In this document: positions 1 to 7,531 of the stretch, piece by piece | Position numbering within the stretch: the first letter of the stretch is position 1 | Layout: each line of letters begins with the position of its first letter | Assembly (NCBI GenBank): GCA_002714565.1 | Contig: PAXU01000097.1 | Location: 1 to 15,335 of the forward strand | Reading direction: 5' to 3' | DNA length: 15,335 nucleotides | Source: Rhodopirellula sp. | Lineage (GTDB): Bacteria; Planctomycetota; Planctomycetia; Pirellulales; Pirellulaceae | Notes under the pieces: generated by a model | What the model was told of the DNA's origin: nothing | The model's database searches: none | Seen by the model: the letters and a program-made list of their open reading frames with translations, nothing else | Program-made: the position numbers and the translations under genes

Positions 1-1451
1 GCGGAATCGGAAAGGCCATCTTTTGCAAATGGACTGATGATGAAATCATGTGAGTTCGTATAGGCAGCCAACGCATCGAGTGTGTCAGACTTAAGGCGAT
101 TGGGTTCCTTTAGAGACGGGTCCACTGCACCTTTGATCAGGCCCGAACCACCCATTAGCGGTCCGCGAATCGTGTGTTCAAAATCCTGCACTTCATCCCG
201 ATCAGCAGACCAGTGAACCGGATGCGTCCAACGCAGTCCGGCAAAGGACTGAGTGTTTCTTAGCCCTTCGGGGTTATGCCACGTCCGACCATCAGGTTGG
301 CCGTCCGGATGGCAACTGGAGCAACTAATCCAACGCCTGGCCACCATCGGTTGCAGAGCGGAGTAGAAGAGGATCTTTCCGGCGAGCACCTGATCCGTGA
401 GTGGATTCGCGGTGATTTTAGTCTTTTGAATTAGCCGATTGTCAGTGACGGAGAACTTGGACACGGTGAAGTCGAGTGCGGTATACACATAAAAGAACTC
501 ACCGTTTGGCCCTACGCGTACAGCCCGAGGATTCAGTCCAGGAGTTAGACGGGCAACATAGCCCAGTTCGCGATAGTCGTCGTCAATCGTGTTGCAAACA
601 TACATGTCATTCGTGCCACCGAAAATGACATAGAACCGTTTCCCATCTGGCGTGATATCCACTTCCCAAGGGTTTGCTGTTACTTGATTATTAACAAACG
701 CGTCCATCGGGATCCGTTTTCGGCGGCGTTCTTCACCGGGAACACTGTCAACGACTGACACGTAAGGAAAAATCGAACCTTGCCCGTGAATCGATGTGAT
801 CTTCGATCGAATGTGAGACACATAGACCTTTTCACGGGTTGGATGAGTTACAAGTTGACGTGCAAGATTATCGGTTCGACTACCGGACCATTGATCTGTG
901 ACTTTGCCATTGTCGAGTGAGATTTGGGAAACAAGTGCGTTGTAGTACTGAACAACATATAACTTCGACTCGTCGCGTCTAAGGGTCACACCGCGTGTGA
1001 AAGGACCGACTTCAAATGTCCTCAAGGTTTTACCGGTGGCCGGATCAAGCTCTAGAACCTGACCGGGAAAATCCAATGTGACATAGAGCCTCTTGCCATC
1101 GGTCGTGCTGACAACTCCATACGGTTCGTCGAATACCTCGACCGTGCGGACGATGTCACCCTTTGTAGTATCGATGAAAACGATTTTGTCGTCGTCATAT
1201 ATCGCCACTGCCGCCAGTTTGGAGGAACCAACAAAGGACACGCCTTCTGGATGTTTTCCGACAGGTATTTCATGCAAAACGTCGTTTGTTTTCAAGTCGA
1301 CCACGGTCGCGGTGCCGCTATCACGATTGCTGCAAATTAAAAGAGAGCCGTCAGCTGATATGTCCATCAGGCTATTACTGATGCCGGCAAAAGTAGGTGA
1401 CCAGCTGAAGATAAGGATCCCGACAAACAGAAGGATGTGTGATGACTTCAT
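1..1451 (-). CDS. Exported YVTN-type beta-propeller with cytochrome c (CxxCH) domain, C-terminus outside window
   Basis: Reading the minus strand from the ATG at 1451 gives 483 codons without a stop, running off the left edge. Residues 1-22 look like a signal peptide (hydrophobic core, ending near TFA). Residues of about 25-345 hold repeated propeller blades of the YVTN/surface-layer type: DISADGSLLICSN, TTDGKRLYVTLD, RRDESKLYVVQYY, TPDGKRFYVIFGG and PNGEFFYVY. After them comes CSSCH (377-381), a c-type haem attachment motif, followed by text like the di-haem cytochrome peroxidase/MauG group, where small molecules are oxidised or electrons passed in the periplasm. A second haem motif would lie beyond the window. 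No strong Shine-Dalgarno is visible. The preceding co-directional gene is separated by a terminator, so this is probably its own transcription unit. The protein class is fairly sure; its substrate is unknown. Confidence 0.85.
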   Translation of the reverse strand, partial: MKSSHILLFVGILIFSWSPTFAGISNSLMDISADGSLLICSNRDSGTATVVDLKTNDVLHEIPVGKHPEGVSFVGSSKLAAVAIYDDDKIVFIDTTKGDIVRTVEVFDEPYGVVSTTDGKRLYVTLDFPGQVLELDPATGKTLRTFEVGPFTRGVTLRRDESKLYVVQYYNALVSQISLDNGKVTDQWSGSRTDNLARQLVTHPTREKVYVSHIRSKITSIHGQGSIFPYVSVVDSVPGEERRRKRIPMDAFVNNQVTANPWEVDITPDGKRFYVIFGGTNDMYVCNTIDDDYRELGYVARLTPGLNPRAVRVGPNGEFFYVYTALDFTVSKFSVTDNRLIQKTKITANPLTDQVLAGKILFYSALQPMVARRWISCSSCHPDGQPDGRTWHNPEGLRNTQSFAGLRWTHPVHWSADRDEVQDFEHTIRGPLMGGSGLIKGAVDPSLKEPNRLKSDTLDALAAYTNSHDFIISPFAKDGLSDS

Positions 1452-1543
1452 TGGAAGGCTCTGCGGGTGGAATGGGGGTGGTATGACATTTATGAGTTTA
1501 TCAAAGATTGAGAGCGGGTTTGATCATTTGATTTGACAAGCGC

Positions 1544-1581
1544 AAAACAAAACCGGCGTCCTCAAGCGAGGACACCGGTTT
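1544..1581 (-). terminator. Rho-independent terminator after the in-frame-TGA gene
   Basis: On the minus strand a stem AAACCGG-t-GTCCTC, loop GCTT, then GAGGAC-g-CCGGTTT is followed at once by a T-rich run (TTTTGTTTTG). The stem is 13 base pairs with a single T/G-position mismatch. It begins about 38 bases after the stop codon at 1619, so it ends the transcript of the 1619-2173 gene and isolates it from the propeller gene downstream. A proper terminator placed here, after the second half of the gene, suggests that the part after the in-frame TGA still belongs to the transcript. Confidence 0.85.
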
Positions 1582-1618
1582 GATTGTTACCTAATCTATT
1601 GGTCGCTATACGAATTGC

Positions 1619-2173
1619 TTACTTAAGGATGGAACCCTTAGCTGATTCGATAACTTCCTTAATTGCATCGCTGTTGAATTCAGCCTTGGTGTAGGCGTTA
1701 TTCTTAGCAACGACTCGACCCTTCCAATGGAGAACGGTCAAATCAGCGTCCTTCGAAATCTGATATTTCGGAGGGCCGGCGATTCCATCAAACACCGTGA
1801 GTTTCACGTGGTTGATGTTGTTTTTCTTGCCAAGTGCAATCAGCGTCTCTTCCGCTTCATCGGCATCGTCTGCCAAAAGAACGAGATAGCTTCGAAGTTG
1901 CTTAGCTTTGTTAGCTTCGATAAGTGCGTCAACTTTCTTGACCAGACTGGTCAAGTCATCCGAGGTCGTACGAGCAAAAATTGCAACGACCGGACGTGTG
2001 CCGAACAGTCACCTATAGCACAGTGATTTACCAGCATTTTCGCCGCAGGTGTCTTTAGTATTGAATGGAGGTACTGGTGTACCAACACCCAATCCTGACT
2101 CCACCTCAGCCATGACAAGTCCGCCCATTGCTAGGGCAGCTGCCATCATTGTGGGTACAAGGATGTTTTTCAT
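1619..2173 (-). CDS. Candidate selenoprotein: exported thioredoxin-fold-like protein with C-x-x-U (in-frame TGA at codon 55)
   Basis: The ATG at 2173 has AAGGAA seven bases upstream and opens a signal peptide (residues 1-22, cleaved near VMA). Translation runs 54 codons to a TGA at 2011-2009, then continues in the same frame for 129 codons to TAA at 1619. The joined product is 184 residues. The first part reads VPPFNTKDTCGE, then GKSLCYR; after the TGA comes FGTRPVVAIFAR, a plausible beta-strand, then helices and strands ending near SAKGSILK. This resembles peroxiredoxin/thioredoxin-like exported proteins. TGA sits at the fourth position of C52-Y-R-X55, where a redox CxxC would have cysteine, so selenocysteine (CxxU) is a natural reading. 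Unlike classical thioredoxin, the pair comes before the RPVVAIF strand. Alternatives are a recent nonsense mutation (TGC or TGT to TGA) or a sequencing error. One continuous gene is likely; selenocysteine is about an even bet. Confidence 0.65.
1960..1993 (-). promoter_or_regulatory. Possible bacterial SECIS-like hairpin downstream of the TGA
   Basis: In the mRNA just after the TGA, GGUCGU pairs with ACGACC (six perfect pairs, 1991-1986 with 1969-1964). A CC/GG extension lies below it, and inside is GCAA/UUGC closing a UUU loop. The apical loop starts 28 bases after the TGA, within the distance usual for bacterial SECIS elements. Against it, the loop lacks the G that known bacterial SECIS loops usually carry. 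A shorter alternative (CGG/CCG, 2003-2001 with 1993-1991, loop CACACGU) lies closer to the TGA. Bacterial SECIS elements vary widely, so this is only suggestive. Confidence 0.3.
2009..2011 (-). other. In-frame TGA, possible selenocysteine codon
   Basis: The codons around it are TGC TAT AGG TGA CTG TTC GGC, read as C-Y-R-[TGA]-L-F-G. Both flanking open segments have the same phase, so no insertion or deletion is needed to join them; only this one codon blocks the frame. TGA differs by one base from both cysteine codons, and the spacing from C52 gives a canonical CxxC/CxxU redox pair. Confidence 0.5.
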
Positions 2174-2192
2174 GTTTCTTTTCCTTAAACTT

Positions 2193-2226
2193 TGTACGTT
2201 ATGTACATGTTTTGACCAGGTAACAA
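2193..2226 (-). promoter_or_regulatory. Putative promoter with an inverted repeat over the -10 box
   Basis: On the minus strand TTGTTA (2226-2221) is followed after 17 bases by CATAAC (2203-2198), a sigma-70-like -35/-10 pair matching four of six bases each. The -10 lies in the centre of a perfect dyad TGTAC-ATAAC-GTACA (2207-2193), which could be an operator. Transcription would start near 2190, leaving a short leader with the AAGGAA ribosome site before the ATG at 2173. Sequence pattern only. Confidence 0.35.
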
Positions 2227-2343
2227 TTATGTGGTCGTAAATCGTGCTTCTGCACGTACTCATATCTTAGTCCATTGGCCATGCGTTATTCCAGTCTGTC
2301 TGTGAGATTAAGCTGGCAATTTTGAATTAAAGAGTAGAGATCT

Positions 2344-3756
2344 ATGCCCAAAAATCATCAATTAATCCTCCTAATTCTCCTGTCGATAACCAGTGTGCTA
2401 CAGGCGGAACGCCCAAATGTCGTATTTATCATGACAGACGACCAGGCGCCATGGGCAATCGGTCTTTATGACAAACCGACCCATGCCAACACCCCAAATC
2501 TGGATAAGTTGTTTCGCGCAGGTACGTATCTGCCCAACACATTCGTCGTCACCCCGGTCTGCAGTCCGTCACGCGCGTCACTCGCCACAAGCCGATATGG
2601 CACAGAGGTAGGGGTAACTGAATGGCTCAATCCACGAGTTGAGGCGGATCACGGATTGGATCCAAGTACGCAGACTTGGTATGAAGTGATGCAAAATGCG
2701 GGCTACTTCACAGGGTTGGTTGGAAAGTGGCACTTAGGATTGCTCGATAAATATCATCCGACCAAGACAGGGTTTGATTATTTCATGGGTCACCGTGGAG
2801 GTGGTTGGTCTCCGGTAAACCCAACGCTTGAAGTAGATGGTCAGAATAAGAAGATTGACGGGCTGACTACGGATATCCTCACGGATCATGCAATCTCTTT
2901 CATTGAAAACCGGCCAGATAATCAGCCATTCCTGTTAGTTTTGCACTATCGTGCTCCGCATGCACGCTGGTTGCCCGTTGCACCTGAGGATATGAAGCCC
3001 TTTGAGAAACTGGATCCCAAGTTGCCATCGCCCGACTTCGAAGGTTTGGATGTTCAACGTGTTAAACGATTTACACGCGAATACCTTGCAAGTACTCGGG
3101 GAGTGGACCGAAACGTCGGTCGATTGCTGGAAACGCTGGATAAATCCGGATTGCGAGAGAATACCGTAATCGTGTTTACGAGTGACCATGGCTACAACAT
3201 GGGACACAACGGAATTTGGCACAAAGGAAATGGACACTGGATTCTAAAGAAGGACTCGTTGCCGCTGGCTACTGAAAACATCCCTGCAGGTCAACGCCCG
3301 AATATGTACGACAATTCTCTACGTGTACCAACGTGCGTTGTTTGGCCAGGCGTCACAAAGCCTGGCACAAGAATTGACTCGTCGGTCACCAATCTTGATT
3401 GGTATCCCACGATGCAGGCAATCGCCGGTGGTTCAATTGCGGAGAAAAAGATAGTGAGAGGCCGAGATTTATCACCGTTGTTAACAGGGTCGGCCGACGG
3501 ATGGGATGACGAAGTATTCGCACAATACTCGACGCGTCATCAATCGACAACGCACATGCGATGTTATCGAACTTCCCAATGGAAATTGGTTCGGGATTTT
3601 AACAATCCCCAGCGAGATGAACTCTTCAATCTTATCGCTGACCCCAGCGAGACGACCAACGTGATTGACCAGCAGCAGTATCAGGCAATTGTCGCTCTCT
3701 TACATGCAAAGCTCTTGAGCAAGATGAAAGAGATAAACGACCCAGCGTTACCGTGA
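2344..3756 (+). CDS. Exported sulfatase (type I, formylglycine-dependent)
   Basis: A 470-residue protein that begins with a signal peptide (about 1-21, ending LQA). Family features follow in order: metal-site aspartates in MTDDQ (D32, D33); the sulfatase signature C-S-P-S-R (C73, P75, R77), whose cysteine is converted to formylglycine by FGE or anSME; GKWHLG with K128 and H130; the second metal motif SDHG (D281, H282); and a C-terminal segment with WKLVRD and ELFNLIADPSE typical of the end domain. Length is normal for arylsulfatase A-like enzymes. It hydrolyses a sulfate ester, in planctomycetes usually on marine polysaccharides such as carrageenan or fucoidan, but the substrate cannot be read here. 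It is divergent from the candidate selenoprotein (170 bases between start codons) and convergent with the creatininase gene (59 bases between stops). The ribosome site (AGAG-rich) is weak. Confidence 0.95.
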   Translation: MPKNHQLILLILLSITSVLQAERPNVVFIMTDDQAPWAIGLYDKPTHANTPNLDKLFRAGTYLPNTFVVTPVCSPSRASLATSRYGTEVGVTEWLNPRVEADHGLDPSTQTWYEVMQNAGYFTGLVGKWHLGLLDKYHPTKTGFDYFMGHRGGGWSPVNPTLEVDGQNKKIDGLTTDILTDHAISFIENRPDNQPFLLVLHYRAPHARWLPVAPEDMKPFEKLDPKLPSPDFEGLDVQRVKRFTREYLASTRGVDRNVGRLLETLDKSGLRENTVIVFTSDHGYNMGHNGIWHKGNGHWILKKDSLPLATENIPAGQRPNMYDNSLRVPTCVVWPGVTKPGTRIDSSVTNLDWYPTMQAIAGGSIAEKKIVRGRDLSPLLTGSADGWDDEVFAQYSTRHQSTTHMRCYRTSQWKLVRDFNNPQRDELFNLIADPSETTNVIDQQQYQAIVALLHAKLLSKMKEINDPALP

Positions 3757-3815
3757 TACATCATCATGCAATTGACTGCAGATATCGCGGATCGATGGAC
3801 GATGCTGATGCCGTT

Positions 3816-4580
3816 CTAAATGAAGTCCTGATGTGTGGTGCCCAGCGGGTGTGTTAACAGGCTGCTTACGGTTTCAACGAGTTTGTCTACTACAGCGTTA
3901 AAGAATTGTTCTCCCTTTTCTGCGGTTGCTAGATCGGGACGTCCGGTAAACCCATCATTGGTGCGCTGCGTCATGTCACGGCTGACGTAAACGCCGTTGA
4001 CTACGTCGTCTATTAATTGCCCGGCGGGTTGGATGTGCTCAGTACGCACGAGTTCCGGCCGGACGTGCATGATCATCGAAGTTTCGAATTCACACGCGTG
4101 TCCGACGTATTTGTGATCACCTTCAAGTGTGCTGACGATAAAGTCGTCCGCCACTGCCCAATATGAACCGGCTACCAGCATCGAATCGACATGATTCAGT
4201 TGTAATTCTCTTACAGCGATTTTCATTGGATCAATATTTCCGCCGTGACCGTTAAGGTAGAAGATCCTTCGGAATCCATCGTTGAGAAGCGACTTGCCGA
4301 TGTCGAGAAGCATCGACACATAATGATCGAGATCAGCATTCAGTGTGGCGCCAATTCTCAAGTGATGTGCACTTGCACCTAGCCAACTCGTTGGTGTGAG
4401 AAGGGTTTGTTCCGGCAATTTGGCTTCAAGTGCTTCCGCTACTGCAGTGCATAAAATGGTGTCGGTACCAGTTGGCATGTGGGGGCCATGTTGCTCCACG
4501 GCCGCAATGGGGATGATGCAAATCGTATTTTCACGATCGATCGCCTTAATGTCCGGAGATGTCAGTTCCTGAAAAATCAT
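3816..4580 (-). CDS. Creatininase-family amidohydrolase
   Basis: This 254-residue protein has no signal peptide and is cytoplasmic. Family metal-site motifs are present: VEQHGPHMPTGTD (E29, H31, D40), the strongly conserved YLNGHGGN (H112, N115) and HACEFETS (E164, E166). Members hydrolyse cyclic or linear amide bonds (creatinine amidohydrolase) or act on related substrates such as riboflavin-precursor formamides (ArfB) and mycofactocin precursor peptide (MftE); they bind divalent metals. The length fits the family. An AAGG lies 10 bases before the ATG. The small plus-strand gene lies between it and the enolase-superfamily gene upstream, so it is probably not part of the long minus-strand operon. 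The reaction is unknown; creatinine itself is unlikely to be the only option. Confidence 0.9.
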   Translation of the reverse strand: MIFQELTSPDIKAIDRENTICIIPIAAVEQHGPHMPTGTDTILCTAVAEALEAKLPEQTLLTPTSWLGASAHHLRIGATLNADLDHYVSMLLDIGKSLLNDGFRRIFYLNGHGGNIDPMKIAVRELQLNHVDSMLVAGSYWAVADDFIVSTLEGDHKYVGHACEFETSMIMHVRPELVRTEHIQPAGQLIDDVVNGVYVSRDMTQRTNDGFTGRPDLATAEKGEQFFNAVVDKLVETVSSLLTHPLGTTHQDFI

Positions 4581-4653
4581 TGATTACTTGCCTTGGTTAA
4601 GAAATGGATGTGGGTTTAACGGTCACTGCGTACAGCGAGCATGGGCTTGAGAG

Positions 4654-4683
4654 TTGACGGATGTACGATTTTAGCAAAATATA
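4654..4683 (+). promoter_or_regulatory. Putative promoter of the small basic protein gene
   Basis: TTGACG (4654-4659, five of six -35 matches) is followed 18 bases later by AATATA (4678-4683), about 22 bases before the ATG at 4706. The spacing and AT-rich -10 fit a sigma-70-like promoter, and the gene needs its own promoter because both neighbours face the other way. Pattern only. Confidence 0.35.
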
Positions 4684-4705
4684 GAAGTGAAGCAGACAAG
4701 ACACC

Positions 4706-4876
4706 ATGAGCAACCCCCTTTGTAAATCGAAAAAGAAGAAGAATCGTAAGAAGCGTAATGCGCAAAGCGGCAAGGTTACTCTCAAAGACGCAACTCACGT
4801 ATGTCGTAAATGCGGACGCATCTCCGACTCAAAGAAAAGGCTTTGTAAAGCAATTAAGATTCGCATCGAGGAGTGA
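4706..4876 (+). CDS. Small, highly basic four-cysteine protein (zinc-ribbon-like)
   Basis: This 56-codon frame reads MSNPLCKSKKKKNRKKRN, then a middle part and VCRKCGRISDSKKRLCK, ending KIRIEE. It carries C6, the pair C33-R-K-C36 followed by G, and C47. This CxxC-G arrangement looks like one half of a zinc ribbon. Some 40 percent of the residues are Lys or Arg, with a lysine cluster at 7-16, so it probably binds nucleic acid or the ribosome. It is the only reading of this stretch that makes protein-like sense; the minus-strand frames here encode low-complexity leucine/phenylalanine strings. The gene lies alone between two minus-strand genes, with 13 bases to the enolase-gene stop and 125 to the creatininase start. 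Small basic CxxC proteins of this type appear to recur in planctomycetes, but I cannot name a family. The function is unknown. Confidence 0.75.
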   Translation: MSNPLCKSKKKKNRKKRNAQSGKVTLKDATHVCRKCGRISDSKKRLCKAIKIRIEE

Positions 4877-4889
4877 TCGGTTTGGATAA

Positions 4890-6053
4890 CTAACCAACAC
4901 GGTACTTTTCAACGAATGCATCGTTTAGCTCGATACCAATACCTGGTCCTTCTGGCGGTTTGGCTCGGCCATGGTTATCTCGGACTTGCTGAGGAATAGA
5001 AAGAGGCGTGGTTAGCAAATCTTCGTGAAAGAGATTTGGCGTCGTGTCGTATTCGAGCATTGGTTGAAACTGATGCAGGCCACCTGGGATATCTGGCAAT
5101 ACTGAAACTAAATGCATGTCGACCGCGATGAGAATGTCGGATCCCCAGACGTGTGGAATTACCGGCGTACCGAAAGCATGTGCCATTGCAGTGATTTTCA
5201 TTACTTCACTAATGCCACCGGTTGTCGCAACTTCCGGTTGTAAGATATCAACGCATCCACGTGAAATGAGCTCTCTGTGGCCGAATCGCGTCCATTCTGC
5301 TTCACCGCCAGCTATGTTGATGCCCGGTAAGGCCTGTCGCACCGCCTTGTACCCGTTGTAGTCTTCTGGCATGACGGGTTCTTCAAACCAATAGAAGGCC
5401 AGATCACGCAGAGTTTGCCCAAGTTGTATTGCCTCGCCGACGGTATATGCGTGATTGCTATCCGCCATCAGCTTGAATCCGTCTCCGGCACCTCGCCTGA
5501 CAGCGGCCGCTAATTCGCGATCACCATCGACTCCAAGCCCGAGCTTCATTTTCGATGCTGTGTAACCCATTTCGACGATGCTCTTAACTTCTTGCTCAAA
5601 TGCAGAAGCCAGATCGTCTCGCTTTTGCAGCATCATGCCATAGCCGTAAACCACAAAGTCTTCACGGGCCTTTCCACCTAACAGTTGGTGGAGCGGCATG
5701 TCAGTGGCTTTTCCCATGATGTCCCACAAGGCAATGTCCACTCCAGAAAGGCATGAAATCGGCATGCCTTTTTGACCATGATCACGCATGGCATTATAAA
5801 CCTCATGCCAAATGACATTGATGTCGAGGGGATTGCGACCGATCAGCATCGGTGCAATTACGTGATTGACGATTGCCTGATTGGCAAAAGCAAAATTACC
5901 TGCACCAAAAATCTCACCGATGCCTGTGATTCCGGCATCCGTGTGTACCTTAATGATGTGCGCAGTACGTTTGTTGTAGTAGCCCTGTGCAAACCCTAAC
6001 TCGACATCCATGTCGTGCTGGAGAATCAGCGTTTCGACATTTGTAATTCGCAT
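4890..6053 (-). CDS. Enolase-superfamily protein, mandelate racemase/muconate-lactonizing type (likely acid-sugar dehydratase)
   Basis: The start at 6053 (MRITNVETLIL) is preferred over an upstream ATG at 6104, which would overlap the DUF1501 gene. The protein is 387 residues. The N-terminal capping domain spans about 1-125. The barrel domain carries K168-x-K170 (KMK), metal ligands D198 (MADSN), E224 (FEEP) and E251 (GGE), and H301 (PHVWG), the residue set of the mandelate racemase subgroup. That subgroup abstracts a proton next to a carboxylate, giving racemisation or dehydration of sugar acids such as galactonate, mannonate or rhamnonate. The stop of the DUF1501 gene lies 13 bases upstream, so the two are co-transcribed. 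A GAAG seven bases before the ATG may serve as ribosome site. It is cytoplasmic. The exact substrate cannot be told from sequence. Confidence 0.93.
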   Translation of the reverse strand: MRITNVETLILQHDMDVELGFAQGYYNKRTAHIIKVHTDAGITGIGEIFGAGNFAFANQAIVNHVIAPMLIGRNPLDINVIWHEVYNAMRDHGQKGMPISCLSGVDIALWDIMGKATDMPLHQLLGGKAREDFVVYGYGMMLQKRDDLASAFEQEVKSIVEMGYTASKMKLGLGVDGDRELAAAVRRGAGDGFKLMADSNHAYTVGEAIQLGQTLRDLAFYWFEEPVMPEDYNGYKAVRQALPGINIAGGEAEWTRFGHRELISRGCVDILQPEVATTGGISEVMKITAMAHAFGTPVIPHVWGSDILIAVDMHLVSVLPDIPGGLHQFQPMLEYDTTPNLFHEDLLTTPLSIPQQVRDNHGRAKPPEGPGIGIELNDAFVEKYRVG

Positions 6054-6066
6054 TTCAATGCTTCGT

Positions 6067-7518
6067 CTAGGCCAGAATTCCCTGGACCGGTGAGCCATGT
6101 ACATCGGTCAATCGGAAGTCTCGACCTTGATGTCGATAGGTCAACCTCTCGTGGTCGATACCCAGACAATGGAGAATAGTTGCATTCAAGTCATGAATGT
6201 GTACCGGATCTTTTTGTACGTTGTAACTAAAGTCGTCAGTTTCTCCGTACACGACACCACCTTGGATACCGGCACCCGCCATCCACTTGGTATAGCAGCG
6301 TGGATGATGGTCGCGACCGTAGTTTGTCATAGTCAGACCGCCCTGACAGTAGATAGTCCGGCCGAATTCACCACCCCAAATTACAAGCGTGTCATCAAAC
6401 ATACCTCGTTGCTTGAGGTCCTTAATCAATGCGGCGGATGGTTGGTCGACAATCCCGCATTGGCGTCGGATGTCTTTTGGTAGGTTCCCGTGTTGATCCC
6501 ACTGGCGAATGAATACTTGAGTAAACCGGACATCACGCTCCGCAAGTCTTCGTGCGAGCAGGCAGTTTGCGGCAAACGTGCCAGGCTTTGTTACTTCAGG
6601 GCCATACATATCCAGTGTGGCTTGCGATTCGTCGGATATATCGGTTAAATCCGGTACCGACGTCTGCATGCGGTATGCCATTTCATATTGTGCGATGCGG
6701 GATTGAATTTCCGGGTCGCCAACTTCGTCAAACCGATCCTTGTTGAGTTTTGCCAGACCGTCGAGCATACGACGACGCATTTTCGCTGACATTCCTTTGG
6801 GATTAGACAGATAAAGTACAGGGTCGCCCACGGAGCGCAAGCTAACACCCTGATGCTTCGTGGAAAGGAATCCGGATCCCCAAAGTCTCGCGTAGAGTGC
6901 TTGACCGCCGAATCCACCATTGACAGTAGAATGCAGGACCACGAATGCCGGCAGGTTTTCATTCATACTGCCAAGGCCGTAGGACAACCAGGCACCGGCA
7001 CTGGGGCGACCTGGTAGTTGGCTCCCTGTCTGGATGTAAGTGATGGCAGGGTCATGGTTGATCGCTTCCGTGTTAATCGTTTTGATCACGGCAAGGTCGT
7101 CGATGACTCCAGCGGTGTGAGGCAGGATTTCGCTAACCCATGCTCCATGTTCTCCGTGTTGATTAAATTTAAAGATCGACGGTGCTATGGGGAATCGTTT
7201 TTGACCGGAGGTCATGGTGGTAATACGCTGGCCGTTGCGGACGGAGTCCGGCAGGTCTTTGTCGTACCAGTCCTTCATCTTCGGCTTATAGTCCCATGTA
7301 TCGAGTTGGGACGGTGCGCCGGACATGAATAGGTAGATTACTCGCTTCGCCTTGGGTGCGAAGTGTAATCCAGCTTCGACAGCCTTCTGCTTTTGTTGTT
7401 CTGCAAACAGATTTGGGTTCATCAGGGATGCCAGGGCAGCCGTTCCAATGCCTGTTGCACTTCTGCTGAAAAAGTGACGGCGTGTTTCTACTAATTCGTA
7501 TTCACGTAGTGGATTCAT
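6067..7518 (-). CDS. DUF1501 protein (paralogue B), Tat-exported
   Basis: This 483-residue protein starts with a twin-arginine type leader: [10 protein letters not shown] (R13, R14) then a hydrophobic [13 protein letters not shown]1501 landmarks are [18 protein letters not shown] (59-75), the WDQHG stretch (340-344), WGGEFGRT (381-388), GRDHHP (401-406) and [14 protein letters not shown] near the end. The fold is related to alkaline phosphatase/sulfatase enzymes, but the activity of the family is not established. Length is typical. AGGGG lies 10 bases before the ATG and overlaps the stop of the upstream PSCyt gene (13-base gap), so the two are translated from one message, as usual for these pairs. 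The enolase-superfamily gene follows after 13 bases. The family assignment is certain; the function is unknown. Confidence 0.95.
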   Translation of the reverse strand: MNPLREYELVETRRHFFSRSATGIGTAALASLMNPNLFAEQQKQKAVEAGLHFAPKAKRVIYLFMSGAPSQLDTWDYKPKMKDWYDKDLPDSVRNGQRITTMTSGQKRFPIAPSIFKFNQHGEHGAWVSEILPHTAGVIDDLAVIKTINTEAINHDPAITYIQTGSQLPGRPSAGAWLSYGLGSMNENLPAFVVLHSTVNGGFGGQALYARLWGSGFLSTKHQGVSLRSVGDPVLYLSNPKGMSAKMRRRMLDGLAKLNKDRFDEVGDPEIQSRIAQYEMAYRMQTSVPDLTDISDESQATLDMYGPEVTKPGTFAANCLLARRLAERDVRFTQVFIRQWDQHGNLPKDIRRQCGIVDQPSAALIKDLKQRGMFDDTLVIWGGEFGRTIYCQGGLTMTNYGRDHHPRCYTKWMAGAGIQGGVVYGETDDFSYNVQKDPVHIHDLNATILHCLGIDHERLTYRHQGRDFRLTDVHGSPVQGILA

Positions 7519-7531
7519 CTGGGTTGATCCC

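Noticed and set aside
1093..1536. A plus-strand frame of 147 codons over the propeller gene
   Set aside because: It is antisense to a long open frame with clear propeller repeats and a CxxCH motif; its residues are mostly low-complexity Ser, Thr and Arg.
1727..2026. A plus-strand frame of 99 codons across the candidate selenoprotein gene
   Set aside because: It is antisense to a frame with signal peptide, ribosome site and terminator, and shows no protein-like features.
2243..2256. Five-pair hairpin CGTGC-TTCT-GCACG between the divergent genes
   Set aside because: It is short, has no T-run and lies outside the proposed promoter; a stem of this size is expected by chance.
1619..2263. A frameshift joining two fragments of the thioredoxin-like protein
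   Set aside because: Both fragments are in the same reading phase; only a TGA separates them, so no insertion or deletion is involved.
3757..3815. Bidirectional terminator between the sulfatase and creatininase genes
   Set aside because: I found no convincing stem with a T-run in this 59-base gap.
4597..4798. Minus-strand frames of 60-62 codons opposite the small basic protein
   Set aside because: They are complements of the lysine-rich coding strand (strings of Phe and Leu) and lack credible starts or motifs.
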